A stretch of DNA of 45,123 nucleotides from an uncultured Mycoplasmatota bacterium. Lineage in GTDB: Bacteria; Bacillota_I; Bacilli_A; RF39; UBA660. Below the pieces are notes generated by a model. It had not been told where the DNA came from. It did not search any database and worked only from the letters and a program-made list of their open reading frames with translations. Below, one piece after another: positions 7,238 to 16,646 of this stretch. Position 1 is the stretch's first letter; each line of letters begins with the position of its first letter. A program made the translations under genes and the position numbers. The stretch is taken from assembly GCA_900550255.1 (NCBI GenBank), contig URQZ01000008.1:1-45123 (forward strand). Reading direction: 5' to 3'.

Positions 7238-7817
7238 AATTTATGTAATTATCATCTAATATTTCTAAATTTATAATATAATTTTCTAATAACTTTAATG
7301 TATTTTTAACTTCATCCTTAGAAATAGCAATGGTATATGTAATACTATTTTCAAATTCTTTTAATAAAATATTTTTATTTATTATTTTATCAATTATTTT
7401 AACTTTATCATATGAAAATGTAATTTTGATTAATTGACATTCTTTTTTATCGATTATTTTGGTATTTTCTAAACATGAAGTAACAGATTTTGTATATGCT
7501 CTAACCAAACCACCTGCACCTAACTTAATACCACCAAAATATCTAATAACAACACATAATACATGATTTAAATTGTTGTTTTCTAAAACATTTAAAATAG
7601 GCATACCAGCTGTACCACCAGGTTCTCCATCATCATTAAAGCGTTTATTGTTATCATATATATAGGCATAGCAATAGTGAGTTGCGCCTTTATATTTATG
7701 TTTAATATCTTTTAATTTACTATCTATTTCATCTTGATTATTTATATATAATAACTCACATATAAATTTAGATTTGTTTATAACTATCGTATAATTAGAA
7801 TCTTCTATTGTTTTCAT
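7236..7817 (-). CDS. yvyE: YigZ/YvyE (IMPACT) family protein
   Basis: This family's N-terminal IMPACT domain carries the signature DDGEPGGTAGMPIL and RYFGGIKLGAGGLVRAY, both clear here, followed by the smaller C-terminal ferredoxin-like domain (DUF1949). Length, 193 residues, is slightly short of the usual 200-220. The eukaryotic relative regulates GCN2 signalling; the bacterial role is poorly defined, with a proposed link to translation or ribosomes. It is a single gene with its own promoter: TATAAT lies 6 nt before GGTGAT, reading leftward. Confidence 0.92.
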   Translation of the reverse strand: MKTIEDSNYTIVINKSKFICELLYINNQDEIDSKLKDIKHKYKGATHYCYAYIYDNNKRFNDDGEPGGTAGMPILNVLENNNLNHVLCVVIRYFGGIKLGAGGLVRAYTKSVTSCLENTKIIDKKECQLIKITFSYDKVKIIDKIINKNILLKEFENSITYTIAISKDEVKNTLKLLENYIINLEILDDNYIN

Positions 7818-7820
7818 CCA

Positions 7821-7861
7821 ATCACCATTTATATTATAACTTAAATTTTTGAAATTTTAAA
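7821..7861 (-). promoter_or_regulatory. Promoter fused to Shine-Dalgarno, leftward
   Basis: On the minus strand TTTAAA (7861-7856), a 17-bp spacer and TATAAT (7838-7833) are followed after 6 nt by GGTGAT (7826-7821) and then the ATG at 7817. Confidence 0.6.
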
Positions 7862-7904
7862 GGTTTTAAAAATGATATAGAGTATATTTTAATAGGGTGA
7901 ATAA

Positions 7905-9485
7905 ATGAAAGATAAATATATATCCTTAAAAGAATATAAAAAATATTATAGTAAAATACCGATAGTTGAATTAAAAGAACATAATACAAAATTTATTAAC
8001 GATAAAATCATTGAATATAAGGATTACTTTGATCAAATGTTTAGAGATATAGATCCTAATGTAAAGCTTGATGAAGAACAAATAAAAGCTGTTTTAGTAG
8101 ATGAAGATTATGAAATGGTAATAGCGGGAGCTGGAAGTGGGAAAACAACTACAATGTCTGCGAAAGTAAAATATTTAGTTGAAAAAAGACAAATAGATCC
8201 CACACAAATAATTATGATTTCTTATACTAATGAAGCAATTAAAGAATTAAAAACAAGAATTAATGATCAATTTAAAATACCAGTTAATATTTATACTTTT
8301 CACAAATTTTGCTTAGATATAATTAGAAAAAAAGAAAAAGTAAAGATATTAAGTGATAATGAAATTATCTTTAAAGAGTATTTTAAATTTAATACCTTTT
8401 TTTATAAAAAATATTTAAGAACAAACAATTTAAAAAAATATTTTAAATTCTTATTAACTAAAAAAATTTTTGATGATGATATAGAAATTTGTTATAAATT
8501 TTTAAATCTTTTTCGAACAGAAGGATATGATAGTTTTGATTTTTTATTGGTAGGAAAAAGCTCTAAAAAAGAAAAAAGTTTTTTAAAGCTAGTAGAAGAT
8601 ATTTATAAATATTACAATAAATATTTAAAGAAATATAACTTAATTGATTTTGATGGAATGATAATAGAAGCAACTAAAACAGTAAAAAAAGAAGATGTTA
8701 AATATAAATATTTAATCATCGATGAATATCAAGATATATCTAATTTAAGATTCAAATTTGTTCAGAAATTAGTCAAAGTTAGTGATATTAAATTAATCGT
8801 TGTAGGAGATGATTTTCAATCAATTTATTCATTTTCAGGTTCTGATATTTCATTATTCTTAAATTTTAAGAAAACATTTGGTTATGCTAGTATCTTAAAA
8901 ATAACAAATACATATCGAAATAGTCAGGAATTAATTGATATTGTAGGAAAATTTGTAATGAAAAATAAAGAACAAATAAATAAAAAATTAATATCTAATA
9001 AACATATAAATAATCCTGTTGTTTTAGTTAAATATAAGAATAAAATAAAACAATTAGAAAACTGTATTAAAATAATAATAAAAGAATATGGATGTAATAA
9101 AAATATTCTTTTACTTGGGCGTTATTTAAATGATATAAAATTTATTTCAAAATCAGAAAAGTTTATGATTTGTGGCAATGATATAAAATATAGTTTATAT
9201 CCAAATCTTAAAATAACTTTTTTAACTATTCATGCATCTAAAGGATTAGGATATGATAATGTTATTGTTTTAAATAATGAAAAAGGAAAATATGGTTTTC
9301 CAACTAATGTTAAAAATAATAAGTTTTTAGATATGCTAAGTAATGAAGAATCATATATGTATGCTGAAGAGAGAAGACTCTTTTATGTCGCTTTAACACG
9401 GACTAAAAATAGAGTATATTTATTATATTCTAATAATAATTGTTCTATTTTTATTAAAGAAATCTTATTACAATTGAAAAAATAA
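7905..9485 (+). CDS. UvrD/Rep-like superfamily 1 DNA helicase
   Basis: The expected SF1A motifs appear in order: Walker A AGAGSGKTT (74-82), motif Ia region SYTNEA, TFHKFC, Walker B IIDEYQD (271-277), motif III GDDFQSIYSFSG (301-312), motif IV NTYRN (335-339), motif V TIHASKGLGYD (441-451) and motif VI ERRLFYVALTRTK (489-501). At 526 residues it is short compared with PcrA/UvrD (about 720): the 1B and 2B subdomains are reduced. It is closer in size to the helicase core of HelD/helicase IV-like proteins. It probably unwinds or translocates on DNA in repair. The uvrC promoter lies inside its last codons, so helicase and uvrC form a repair cluster. Confidence 0.88.
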   Translation: MKDKYISLKEYKKYYSKIPIVELKEHNTKFINDKIIEYKDYFDQMFRDIDPNVKLDEEQIKAVLVDEDYEMVIAGAGSGKTTTMSAKVKYLVEKRQIDPTQIIMISYTNEAIKELKTRINDQFKIPVNIYTFHKFCLDIIRKKEKVKILSDNEIIFKEYFKFNTFFYKKYLRTNNLKKYFKFLLTKKIFDDDIEICYKFLNLFRTEGYDSFDFLLVGKSSKKEKSFLKLVEDIYKYYNKYLKKYNLIDFDGMIIEATKTVKKEDVKYKYLIIDEYQDISNLRFKFVQKLVKVSDIKLIVVGDDFQSIYSFSGSDISLFLNFKKTFGYASILKITNTYRNSQELIDIVGKFVMKNKEQINKKLISNKHINNPVVLVKYKNKIKQLENCIKIIIKEYGCNKNILLLGRYLNDIKFISKSEKFMICGNDIKYSLYPNLKITFLTIHASKGLGYDNVIVLNNEKGKYGFPTNVKNNKFLDMLSNEESYMYAEERRLFYVALTRTKNRVYLLYSNNNCSIFIKEILLQLKK

Positions 9486-9513
9486 AGATTCATGATATAA
9501 TAATTTTGGTGAT
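9474..9513 (+). promoter_or_regulatory. SigmaA promoter of uvrC fused to Shine-Dalgarno
   Basis: TTGAAA (9474-9479), a 16-bp spacer, then TGATATAAT (9493-9501), an extended -10. Six nt later comes GGTGAT (9508-9513), and ATG is at 9518. It begins within the helicase coding sequence. Confidence 0.65.
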
Positions 9514-9517
9514 ATTT

Positions 9518-11305
9518 ATGGATCAAATAAGAGAACATATTAAAAAGAAATTGAGTCTACTTCCTAATAAACCTGGTTGTTATCTTATGAAAGATAAAAA
9601 TGGAGTTATTATATATGTAGGTAAAGCTAAAAAACTAAAAAATCGAGTTAGTTCCTATTTTAGAGGAAAACATACAGGTAAGACTGCTCGCCTTGTTAGT
9701 GAAATAGTTGACTTTGAATACGTTGTCGTAAATAGTGAAACTGAATCACTAATATTAGAAATAAATCTTATAAAAGAACATGATCCAAAATATAATATAT
9801 TGCTTCGTGATGATAAAAGTTATCCATATATTGAACTTACAAAAGATAGTGTCCCTAGATTAGCAGTTGTTAGAAATTTAAATAGAAAAAAAGATAAAAC
9901 AAATCTTTTTGGTCCATATCCTAATGTAACAGCTGCTCGAAATACAGTTAACTTATTAAATAGAGTTTTTCCTTTAAGAAAATGCCGTACTTATGAAAAA
10001 AAGCCTTGTTTGTATTATCATATTGGACAATGCTTAGGATATTGTCAAAATAAAATTGATGAAGAAAAAATAAAACAAATGAAACAAGAAATAATACATT
10101 TCTTAAAAGGTGATCATAGTTTTGTAACAAAAAAACTAGAACAAGAAATGCTTTATCAATCAGAACGCTTAAATTATGAAAAAGCAAAAGAAATAAAGGA
10201 ATTGTTAGATTATATAAAAATTACCTTAGTAAAACAAAAAGTTGAAATAAAAGAAAATATTGATACTGATTTATTTGGTTATTATATTGATAAGGGATAT
10301 ATAAGCATTCAAGTCTTCTTTATTAGAGGAGGAAAAATATTAGAACGCATATCTAAAATTTTTCCAATTAAAATAGCTGAAAAAGAAGAAATTATGACTT
10401 ATATAGCAAACTTCTATAATAAAAATTTTATTTTGCCTAAAGAAATTTTAGTACCCGATATTATAGATGAAAAAATGCTTGAAAATTATTTAAATACAAA
10501 AGTTATTAAACCAATTAAAGGAGTAAAAAAACAAGTTATAGATATGGCTTGTAATAATGCTAAAATAGCTTTGGAAGAAAAATTTGAACTTATAAAAAGG
10601 GATGAAGAAAAAACAATTGGAGCAAATGAAGAATTAAGAAAAATCTTAAAATTAGAAAAATTAGATCGTATTGAACTTTTTGATAACTCACATCTTTTTG
10701 GAAAATTTAGTGTTTCAGGAATGGTTGTTTTTAAAAATGGAAAACCAAGTAAAAATGATTATCGTAAATTCAAAATTTTAGTTGATTCAAATGATGAATA
10801 TAAAATGATGCATGAAGTAACTTATCGAAGATATTTTAGAGTTTTAAGTGAAAACTTAACAAGACCAGATTTAATAATTGTAGATGGTGGTATTGGTCAA
10901 ATAAATATCGTAAGAGAGGTTATAAATAGTTTAGGAATGAATATACCAGTCGTTGGTTTAAAAAAGAATAATAAGCATAATACAAATAATTTATTAGCTT
11001 TTGATCCAATCGTCGAACTAGAAATTGATAAAAGAAGTAATTTATTTTATTTTCTTGAACGAATGCAAGATGAAGTTCATAATTTTACGATAAATTACCA
11101 CAAACAAATTAGAAGCAAAGGTGCAATAGAAAGCATTCTAGATAACATAGAGGGTATTGGTAATATTAGAAAAAAAGAATTGCTTAAAAAATATAAAACG
11201 ATTAGTAAATTAAAAATGGCATCATTAGATGAATTAAAAGAGATTCTACCAGAAAAAGTTGCTGTAGGGTTAAAACAATTTTTAGAAGAATACAAAATAA
11301 ATTAG
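9518..11305 (+). CDS. uvrC: UvrABC system protein C (excinuclease subunit)
   Basis: UvrC makes both incisions in nucleotide excision repair. Domains in order: GIY-YIG nuclease (PGCYLMKDKNG ... YVGKAKKLKNRVSSYF, residues about 18-48), a Cys cluster (CRTYEKKPC, then GQCLGYC) like that reported to bind an Fe-S cluster in E. coli UvrC, the UvrB-binding coiled coil (SERLNYEKAKEIKELLDYI), the RNase H-like second nuclease (ELFDNSHLFG ... IIVDGG), and C-terminal helix-hairpin-helix motifs (NIEGIGNIRKKELLKKY). Length 595 is normal. ATG at 9518 is preferred over the TTG at 9506, which overlaps the GGTGAT ribosome-binding site. Confidence 0.96.
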   Translation: MDQIREHIKKKLSLLPNKPGCYLMKDKNGVIIYVGKAKKLKNRVSSYFRGKHTGKTARLVSEIVDFEYVVVNSETESLILEINLIKEHDPKYNILLRDDKSYPYIELTKDSVPRLAVVRNLNRKKDKTNLFGPYPNVTAARNTVNLLNRVFPLRKCRTYEKKPCLYYHIGQCLGYCQNKIDEEKIKQMKQEIIHFLKGDHSFVTKKLEQEMLYQSERLNYEKAKEIKELLDYIKITLVKQKVEIKENIDTDLFGYYIDKGYISIQVFFIRGGKILERISKIFPIKIAEKEEIMTYIANFYNKNFILPKEILVPDIIDEKMLENYLNTKVIKPIKGVKKQVIDMACNNAKIALEEKFELIKRDEEKTIGANEELRKILKLEKLDRIELFDNSHLFGKFSVSGMVVFKNGKPSKNDYRKFKILVDSNDEYKMMHEVTYRRYFRVLSENLTRPDLIIVDGGIGQINIVREVINSLGMNIPVVGLKKNNKHNTNNLLAFDPIVELEIDKRSNLFYFLERMQDEVHNFTINYHKQIRSKGAIESILDNIEGIGNIRKKELLKKYKTISKLKMASLDELKEILPEKVAVGLKQFLEEYKIN

Positions 11306-11333
11306 TCTATTTTTAAAATAGATTAATTTTTAT
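11302..11333 (+). terminator. Rho-independent terminator of uvrC
   Basis: TTAGTCTATTTT pairs with AAAATAGATTAA (11302-11326) over a very tight loop, followed by T residues. The uvrC stop codon is inside the stem. Confidence 0.65.
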
Positions 11334-11352
11334 ATGAAATATACCATAATTG

Positions 11353-11381
11353 TTGACTTATGACAAGTTGTCATATATAAT
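11353..11381 (+). promoter_or_regulatory. SigmaA promoter with a perfect palindromic operator filling the spacer
   Basis: TTGACT (11353-11358) and TATAAT (11376-11381) are 17 bp apart. The whole spacer, 11359-11375, is the perfect palindrome TATGACAAGTTGTCATA with one central base. It is almost certainly the binding site of the TetR-type repressor encoded 49 bp downstream, giving autorepression of the regulator-exporter operon. Confidence 0.85.
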
Positions 11382-11429
11382 GTATCATGTGTTTATAAAA
11401 TTCATATACTGAAAAAGAGAGTAGATATA

Positions 11430-12047
11430 ATGCCAAGTGAAACTTTTAAAAATTTAGATGAAAATAAAAAACAAAGATTGATTAAAGCTGCTATAGAAGA
11501 ATTTTCTAGAGTCAGTTTTTCAGAGGCATCTATTAATAATATAATTAATAATGCTAAGATTTCGCGTGGAAGTTTTTATATGTATTTTGAAAACAAAGAT
11601 AATTTATTTAAATACATTTTGAATTTTCACAAACAAAAATTTAATGAATTGATTAAAATAAATTTGAAGAAAAATAATGGTGATATTAAGATAGCCTTTG
11701 GTGACATGTTTGATGATATAATAAATTATATTAGTAAAAATAATGTTGATTTTTTTAAAAATGTTTTTTTGAATATGAATTATATGAATCAAAATTACAT
11801 CGTTCCACGTAAAGAAGATTATAGTAAAAAAAATATAAATGAGTTTTCAGAATATGTTAATCAAGACATTTTAAACATTAATGAAAAAGTTACATTGTCA
11901 GATATTTTTGAAATCTTACTTGGAATAACAATTCCAGCTATTATCCATTCAATTATAGGAAAAGTTCCAATTGAAATTATTAAGGATAAATATATGAAAA
12001 AGTTAGAATTAGTCTGCTATGGAATATATAGAAAGGAAAATGAATAA
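11430..12047 (+). CDS. TetR/AcrR-family transcriptional regulator
   Basis: The N-terminal helix-turn-helix is of TetR type (EASINNIINNAKISRGSFYMYFENKDNLF, residues about 31-59), followed by a divergent helical ligand-binding domain; total 205 residues, as usual. It overlaps the following ABC exporter gene by one base (TAATG) and heads that operon. The perfect palindrome inside the promoter is its predicted operator, so it probably represses itself and the exporter until an effector, likely an exported toxic compound, binds. The start ATG at 11430 follows GAGAGTAG, a weak ribosome-binding site. Low regulator levels would fit. Confidence 0.92.
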   Translation: MPSETFKNLDENKKQRLIKAAIEEFSRVSFSEASINNIINNAKISRGSFYMYFENKDNLFKYILNFHKQKFNELIKINLKKNNGDIKIAFGDMFDDIINYISKNNVDFFKNVFLNMNYMNQNYIVPRKEDYSKKNINEFSEYVNQDILNINEKVTLSDIFEILLGITIPAIIHSIIGKVPIEIIKDKYMKKLELVCYGIYRKENE

Positions 12048-14203
12048 TGTTAAAAATTTTTAAATACTTAAAAAGTTCTTTTATATCAGTTTTAGTTATT
12101 ATAGCACTCTTAGTAGTTCAAGCAGTATTAGACTTAACACTACCAGATTATACATCTAAGATTGTAAACGTTGGAGTACAACAAGGTGGGATAGAAAATG
12201 CTGCTATAACACAAATAGGAGATGAAAGCTTAAATAAACTTGTTCTTTTACTTGATGATAAAGATAAAAACTATATATTAGATAATTACGAAAAAGATAA
12301 AAAATACAAAAAAGAAACAATTTATAAATTAAATAAAGATGCTGATAAAGAAAAAGTATCTAATACTTTAAAAAAGGCAATGCTTATTGTTTATTATATT
12401 GATAATAGTGGAGATAAATCAACAATTAAATTTGATTTACCAGAAGGTATGGATATTTATACTGCTTTAAAATATATGGACGCTTCTCAAAAAGCAAAAA
12501 TGTTTGAAGGTATGGATAAAAAATTAAAAGATTTACCAGATACAATTATTGATCAGGCTGCTGTTAATTATGTAAAAACAGAGTATAAAAGAATTGGAGT
12601 AAACACAACTAAAATTCAAAATGATTACATAATTAAAATTGGAATTATTATGCTTTTAATTTCCTTTGTAACAATGGCGACTGGTATCCTTACGGTATAT
12701 ACTGGTTCTAAAATGGCCGCTAAACTTGCTCAAACACTAAGAAATAAAGTGTTTAAAAAGGTTGTTGGTTTTTCTAAAAATGAAATGAAAAGTTATGGTC
12801 AATCATCTCTTATAACAAGAACTACTAATGACATTCAACAAGTTCAAATGGTAATAGTTTTCTTACTTAGAGTTGTTTTCTATGCACCAATAATAGGTGT
12901 TGGTGGAGTATTAAAGGCTTTAAACACTAATTCATCAATGACATATATAATTGGAATAGCTGTTTTAGCGATAACAGTCTTAGTTTTAACTTTATTTGGA
13001 ATTGCTATGCCTAAGTTTAAAATTGTTCAAAAATTAGTCGATAAATTAAATTTAGTTACAAGAGAAATCTTAACCGGATTACCTGTTATTAGAGCTTTTT
13101 CAAATGAAAAACATGAAGAAAAACGTTTTGATAAGGCTAACCGTGACTTAACAAAAGTAAATTTATTTATCAATAGAGTTATGAGTTTTATGATGCCAAT
13201 GATGATGTTTGTTATGAATATTATTTGCTTACTTATTGTTTATAAAGGAGCAAAAGGTGTTGATAGTGGAGCAATGCAAGTCGGAGATATAATGGCATAT
13301 ATTCAATATACAATGCAAATTATAATGGCCTTTTTGATGATTTCAATGATGTCTATTATGCTTCCACGTGCTTCTGTTTCAGCAAAAAGAATTATTGAAG
13401 TAATTGAAACAAAAGAAACAGTTAAAGATCCAAAACAAATAAAGGATTTTGATAAATCTAAAAAAGGTATGGTTGAATTTAATAATGTTTCCTTTAGATA
13501 TCCAGATGCTGACTATGATGTCATTACGGATATTACTTTTAAAGCTAAACCAGGTCAAACAACAGCTTTTATCGGTTCAACTGGTAGTGGTAAATCAACT
13601 TTAATAAACCTAATTCCAAGATTCTATGATGTTACTGGTGGTGAAATCTTAGTAGATGGTGTTAATATTAAAGATGTAAAAATGCATGATTTACGAGATA
13701 AAATCGGTTTTGTTCCTCAAAAAGGAGTATTATTTACAGGAACGGTTGAAAGTAACGTAAAATATGCAAACGAAAATATAACTAATGCTAAAATGAAACA
13801 AGCTTTAAATATTTCACAATCATCAGATTTTGTTGAAAAATTAAAGGGACGAGTAAAATATAAAATAAGTCAAGGTGGTACAAATGTATCAGGTGGACAG
13901 AAACAAAGATTGTCAATTGCAAGAGCAATAGCTAAAAATCCTGATATTTATATTTTTGATGATAGTTTTTCTGCTCTTGATTTTAAAACAGATGCGAAAT
14001 TGCGAAAAGAATTAAAAACGATTACAGAAGATAAAACAGTTTTAATTGTTGCTCAAAGAATTAGTACAATTATGAATGCTGATCAAATCATTGTTCTAGA
14101 TGAAGGAAATATTGCTGGAATCGGAACACATAAAGAATTAATGAAGAAGTGTAAAATTTATAAAGAAATCGCACTATCGCAATTAAGTAAGGAGGAGTTA
14201 TAA
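12047..14203 (+). CDS. ABC exporter half-transporter, degenerate-site subunit
   Basis: This is a fused membrane-ATPase half-transporter, 718 residues. TM1 spans roughly 12-33 and TM2 196-217. Between them lies a hydrophilic segment of about 160 residues (35-195) that should face outward, far larger than the usual short loop. The ATPase domain has Walker A GSTGSGKST (about 509-517), signature VSGGQKQR (about 614) and Walker B YIFDDSFSALD (about 635). The residue after the Walker B Asp, normally catalytic Glu, is Asp. Such a change marks the degenerate half of heterodimeric exporters such as TM287/288 and BmrCD. It is followed directly by its partner and preceded by tetR, so drug, peptide or antimicrobial export is likely. 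Confidence 0.93.
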   Translation: MLKIFKYLKSSFISVLVIIALLVVQAVLDLTLPDYTSKIVNVGVQQGGIENAAITQIGDESLNKLVLLLDDKDKNYILDNYEKDKKYKKETIYKLNKDADKEKVSNTLKKAMLIVYYIDNSGDKSTIKFDLPEGMDIYTALKYMDASQKAKMFEGMDKKLKDLPDTIIDQAAVNYVKTEYKRIGVNTTKIQNDYIIKIGIIMLLISFVTMATGILTVYTGSKMAAKLAQTLRNKVFKKVVGFSKNEMKSYGQSSLITRTTNDIQQVQMVIVFLLRVVFYAPIIGVGGVLKALNTNSSMTYIIGIAVLAITVLVLTLFGIAMPKFKIVQKLVDKLNLVTREILTGLPVIRAFSNEKHEEKRFDKANRDLTKVNLFINRVMSFMMPMMMFVMNIICLLIVYKGAKGVDSGAMQVGDIMAYIQYTMQIIMAFLMISMMSIMLPRASVSAKRIIEVIETKETVKDPKQIKDFDKSKKGMVEFNNVSFRYPDADYDVITDITFKAKPGQTTAFIGSTGSGKSTLINLIPRFYDVTGGEILVDGVNIKDVKMHDLRDKIGFVPQKGVLFTGTVESNVKYANENITNAKMKQALNISQSSDFVEKLKGRVKYKISQGGTNVSGGQKQRLSIARAIAKNPDIYIFDDSFSALDFKTDAKLRKELKTITEDKTVLIVAQRISTIMNADQIIVLDEGNIAGIGTHKELMKKCKIYKEIALSQLSKEEL

Positions 14204-14204
14204 T

Positions 14205-16013
14205 ATGAAACATGGAAATATGGATAAAGCTCCTCAAAAAATAAAGGATTTCAAGGGGACAACTAAAAAACTATTATCTTATTTAAAAGAATATAAATTA
14301 GGTTTAATATTTGTTTTCTTATTTGCTATTGGTTCAACTATTTTCGCTATTATTGGCCCTAAAATATTAGGAAATATTACAACTGAAATTTTTAATGGTT
14401 TGATTAAAAAAATAAATAATACTGGTGGTATTGATTTTGATAAGATAAAAGAAATTACTTTTGTTTTGGTTATATTATATTTGGTTAGTTTGCTATTTTC
14501 ATTTATTCAAAGCTTTATTATGAGTGATATCTCTAATAAAGTTTCATACAAATTAAGAAAAGAATTAAGTGAAAAAATTAATCGTTTACCAATGAAATAT
14601 TTTGATAACAAGACACATGGAGAGGTATTATCAATAATTACTAATGATGTTGATACCTTGACGCAATGTCTAACGCAATCAATTACCCAAATTATTACAG
14701 GTATTACGACTATTATTGGAATATTTGTCATGATGATATCTATTAATATTCCAATGACAATAGCTTCAGTTTTAATCATTCCTGTTTGTATGATGATTGT
14801 TGGTCGTGTTATGAAAAACAGTCAAAAATATTTTACTATGCAACAAGAATATTTAGGTCATTTAAATGGTCATATAGAAGAGGTATATGGTGGCCATGAT
14901 ATTGTTAAAGTATTTAATGGTGAAGAAAATGCTATTAAAGAGTTTAAAAATTTAAATAAAACTTTATATACTAGTGCTTGGAAGAGTCAATTCTTATCTA
15001 CAATGATGTTTCCAATAATGCAATTTATTGGTAATTTAGGATATGTTATTATTAGTATTTTAGGTGGATATATGGTTGTTAAGGATAAAATTCAAGTTGG
15101 TGATATTTTATCTTTCACGCAATATGTAAGAAACTTTACTAATCAAATTAATCAACTAGCTCAAGTTACTAATATGGTTCAATCTGCTATTGCAGCAAGT
15201 GAAAGAGTTTTTGAATTTTTAGATGAAGAGGAAGAAGAAAATATTGATGAAAAAAATATTGATATTTCAACAATAAAAGGAAATATTGAGTTTAAAAATG
15301 TTCATTTTGGTTATAATGAAAATAAAATAATAATCAATGATTTTAGTGCGAAGGTAAAGAAAGGACAAAAAATTGCCATTGTTGGTCCTACTGGTGCTGG
15401 TAAATCAACTATGATAAAACTTTTGATGCGTTTTTATGATGTAAATAGTGGTCAAATTTTGATAGATGGCCATAATATTAAAGAGTTTAATCGTCAAGAA
15501 CTTCGTAGTTTATTTGGAATGGTATTACAAGATACTTGGTTATTTAATGGAACAATTAAAGATAATATTCGTTATGGTAAGTTAGATGCTGATGATAATG
15601 ATATTAAACAAGCATGTAAGGCTGCAAGTGTTGATCATTTTATAAAAACATTACCTGATGGATATGATATGGTTTTAAATGAAGAAGCTGATAATATATC
15701 CGGTGGTCAAAAACAATTATTTACAATTGCTAGGGTAATACTTGCTGATCCTAAAATTCTTATTTTGGATGAAGCAACTAGTAGTGTTGATACAAGAACC
15801 GAAATTTTGATTCAACAAGCTATGGATAATCTTATGAAGGGAAGAACTAGTTTTATTATCGCACACCGTCTTTCAACAATTAAAAATGCTGACTTAATAT
15901 TAGTTATGAATGATGGTGATATTGTTGAAACAGGAACACATAAAGAACTTCTTAAGAAAAAAGGTTTCTATGCTAATTTATATAATTCACAATTTGAAGA
16001 AGTTGAAGATTAA
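14205..16013 (+). CDS. ABC exporter half-transporter, catalytic-site subunit
   Basis: This is the partner of the preceding gene in a heterodimeric multidrug-type exporter, 602 residues. Six transmembrane helices occupy roughly residues 30-330. The nucleotide-binding domain has Walker A GPTGAGKST, signature ISGGQKQL, a canonical Walker B with Glu (ILDEATSSVD) and the H-loop AHRLST. It should therefore supply the hydrolysing site that its partner lacks. It starts one base after the upstream stop, with AAGGAGGAG as a strong ribosome-binding site, so the two subunits are made together under TetR control. Confidence 0.94.
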   Translation: MKHGNMDKAPQKIKDFKGTTKKLLSYLKEYKLGLIFVFLFAIGSTIFAIIGPKILGNITTEIFNGLIKKINNTGGIDFDKIKEITFVLVILYLVSLLFSFIQSFIMSDISNKVSYKLRKELSEKINRLPMKYFDNKTHGEVLSIITNDVDTLTQCLTQSITQIITGITTIIGIFVMMISINIPMTIASVLIIPVCMMIVGRVMKNSQKYFTMQQEYLGHLNGHIEEVYGGHDIVKVFNGEENAIKEFKNLNKTLYTSAWKSQFLSTMMFPIMQFIGNLGYVIISILGGYMVVKDKIQVGDILSFTQYVRNFTNQINQLAQVTNMVQSAIAASERVFEFLDEEEEENIDEKNIDISTIKGNIEFKNVHFGYNENKIIINDFSAKVKKGQKIAIVGPTGAGKSTMIKLLMRFYDVNSGQILIDGHNIKEFNRQELRSLFGMVLQDTWLFNGTIKDNIRYGKLDADDNDIKQACKAASVDHFIKTLPDGYDMVLNEEADNISGGQKQLFTIARVILADPKILILDEATSSVDTRTEILIQQAMDNLMKGRTSFIIAHRLSTIKNADLILVMNDGDIVETGTHKELLKKKGFYANLYNSQFEEVED

Positions 16014-16030
16014 TTTTAAATAAACTTTAT

Positions 16031-16079
16031 AAAACAATATGATATAGTTACTTTGTAATTATTGAATATTGTTTTTTTT
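16031..16079 (+). terminator. Probable terminator of the tetR-ABC operon
   Basis: AAACAATAT (16032-16040) pairs with ATATTGTTT (16066-16074), followed by a T run. The 25-nt loop contains a smaller hairpin, AGTTAC/GTAATT. The long loop makes it less certain than the others. Confidence 0.55.
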
Positions 16080-16128
16080 ACTTGAAAAAATTTTATATAA
16101 TTGATTTTAAAATAAAGCTAATTTTTAG

Positions 16129-16173
16129 TTGATTTATATAAATAATTGTATTATAATAGTGAACAATATTGTT
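16129..16173 (+). promoter_or_regulatory. SigmaA promoter followed by a 12-bp palindrome
   Basis: TTGATT (16129-16134), 17 bp, TATAAT (16152-16157). The perfect palindrome AACAATATTGTT lies at 16162-16173, over the predicted transcription start. It could be an operator. The ribosome-binding site AAGGGGGAG follows. Confidence 0.6.
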
Positions 16174-16187
16174 AAGGGGGAGTTAGT

Positions 16188-16589
16188 ATGGATAATACAA
16201 GAAAAAATGCTGATGATTTAAAAGAAAAATTATCCTATATAACTGTTCATGATGGATTTAAAAATGCATCAAATAACAAAAAATGTGAACATGAACTTAG
16301 TGTTTTATTAGGATATAGGAATGATAATAGTGCTATTTATAAATGTTTATTTTGCGGTGCAGAAAAAGATAGTATTGATCAATTAATAGATTCAATTATT
16401 ATTAATGCTTCAAATTATTGTAAGGATAATTATGATATGGATAAAATTGATGATGTAGAAAGTAAATTTAATATTATTAGGGGTATTATTTTTAATTCAG
16501 CATTAGAAAATTCACAAATGACTAATAGTGAGCTTCAAACTATGTTTAATCAAAATTTTAATGGTCGTAGCTATATAAAAGAAAAATAA
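16188..16589 (+). CDS. Small protein with a CxH/CxxC putative zinc site, unknown function
   Basis: It encodes 133 residues with no signal peptide or membrane helix. Cys and His are placed as KKCEHE (residues 32-37) and KCLFCGAE, about 20 residues apart, like a small zinc ribbon. The remainder is helical and acidic. The family is not recognised. Its start is fixed by a strong AAGGGGGAG site. The promoter with an overlapping palindrome suggests regulation. The next gene, an HTH-metallophosphoesterase, begins 57 bp downstream with no terminator between, so the two are probably one operon and may act together. Confidence 0.78.
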   Translation: MDNTRKNADDLKEKLSYITVHDGFKNASNNKKCEHELSVLLGYRNDNSAIYKCLFCGAEKDSIDQLIDSIIINASNYCKDNYDMDKIDDVESKFNIIRGIIFNSALENSQMTNSELQTMFNQNFNGRSYIKEK

Positions 16590-16646
16590 AAACATTGCGT
16601 TATTTCGAAAGTTAAAAAGATGTAGAGTGATTAGGAGGATAGCGTT

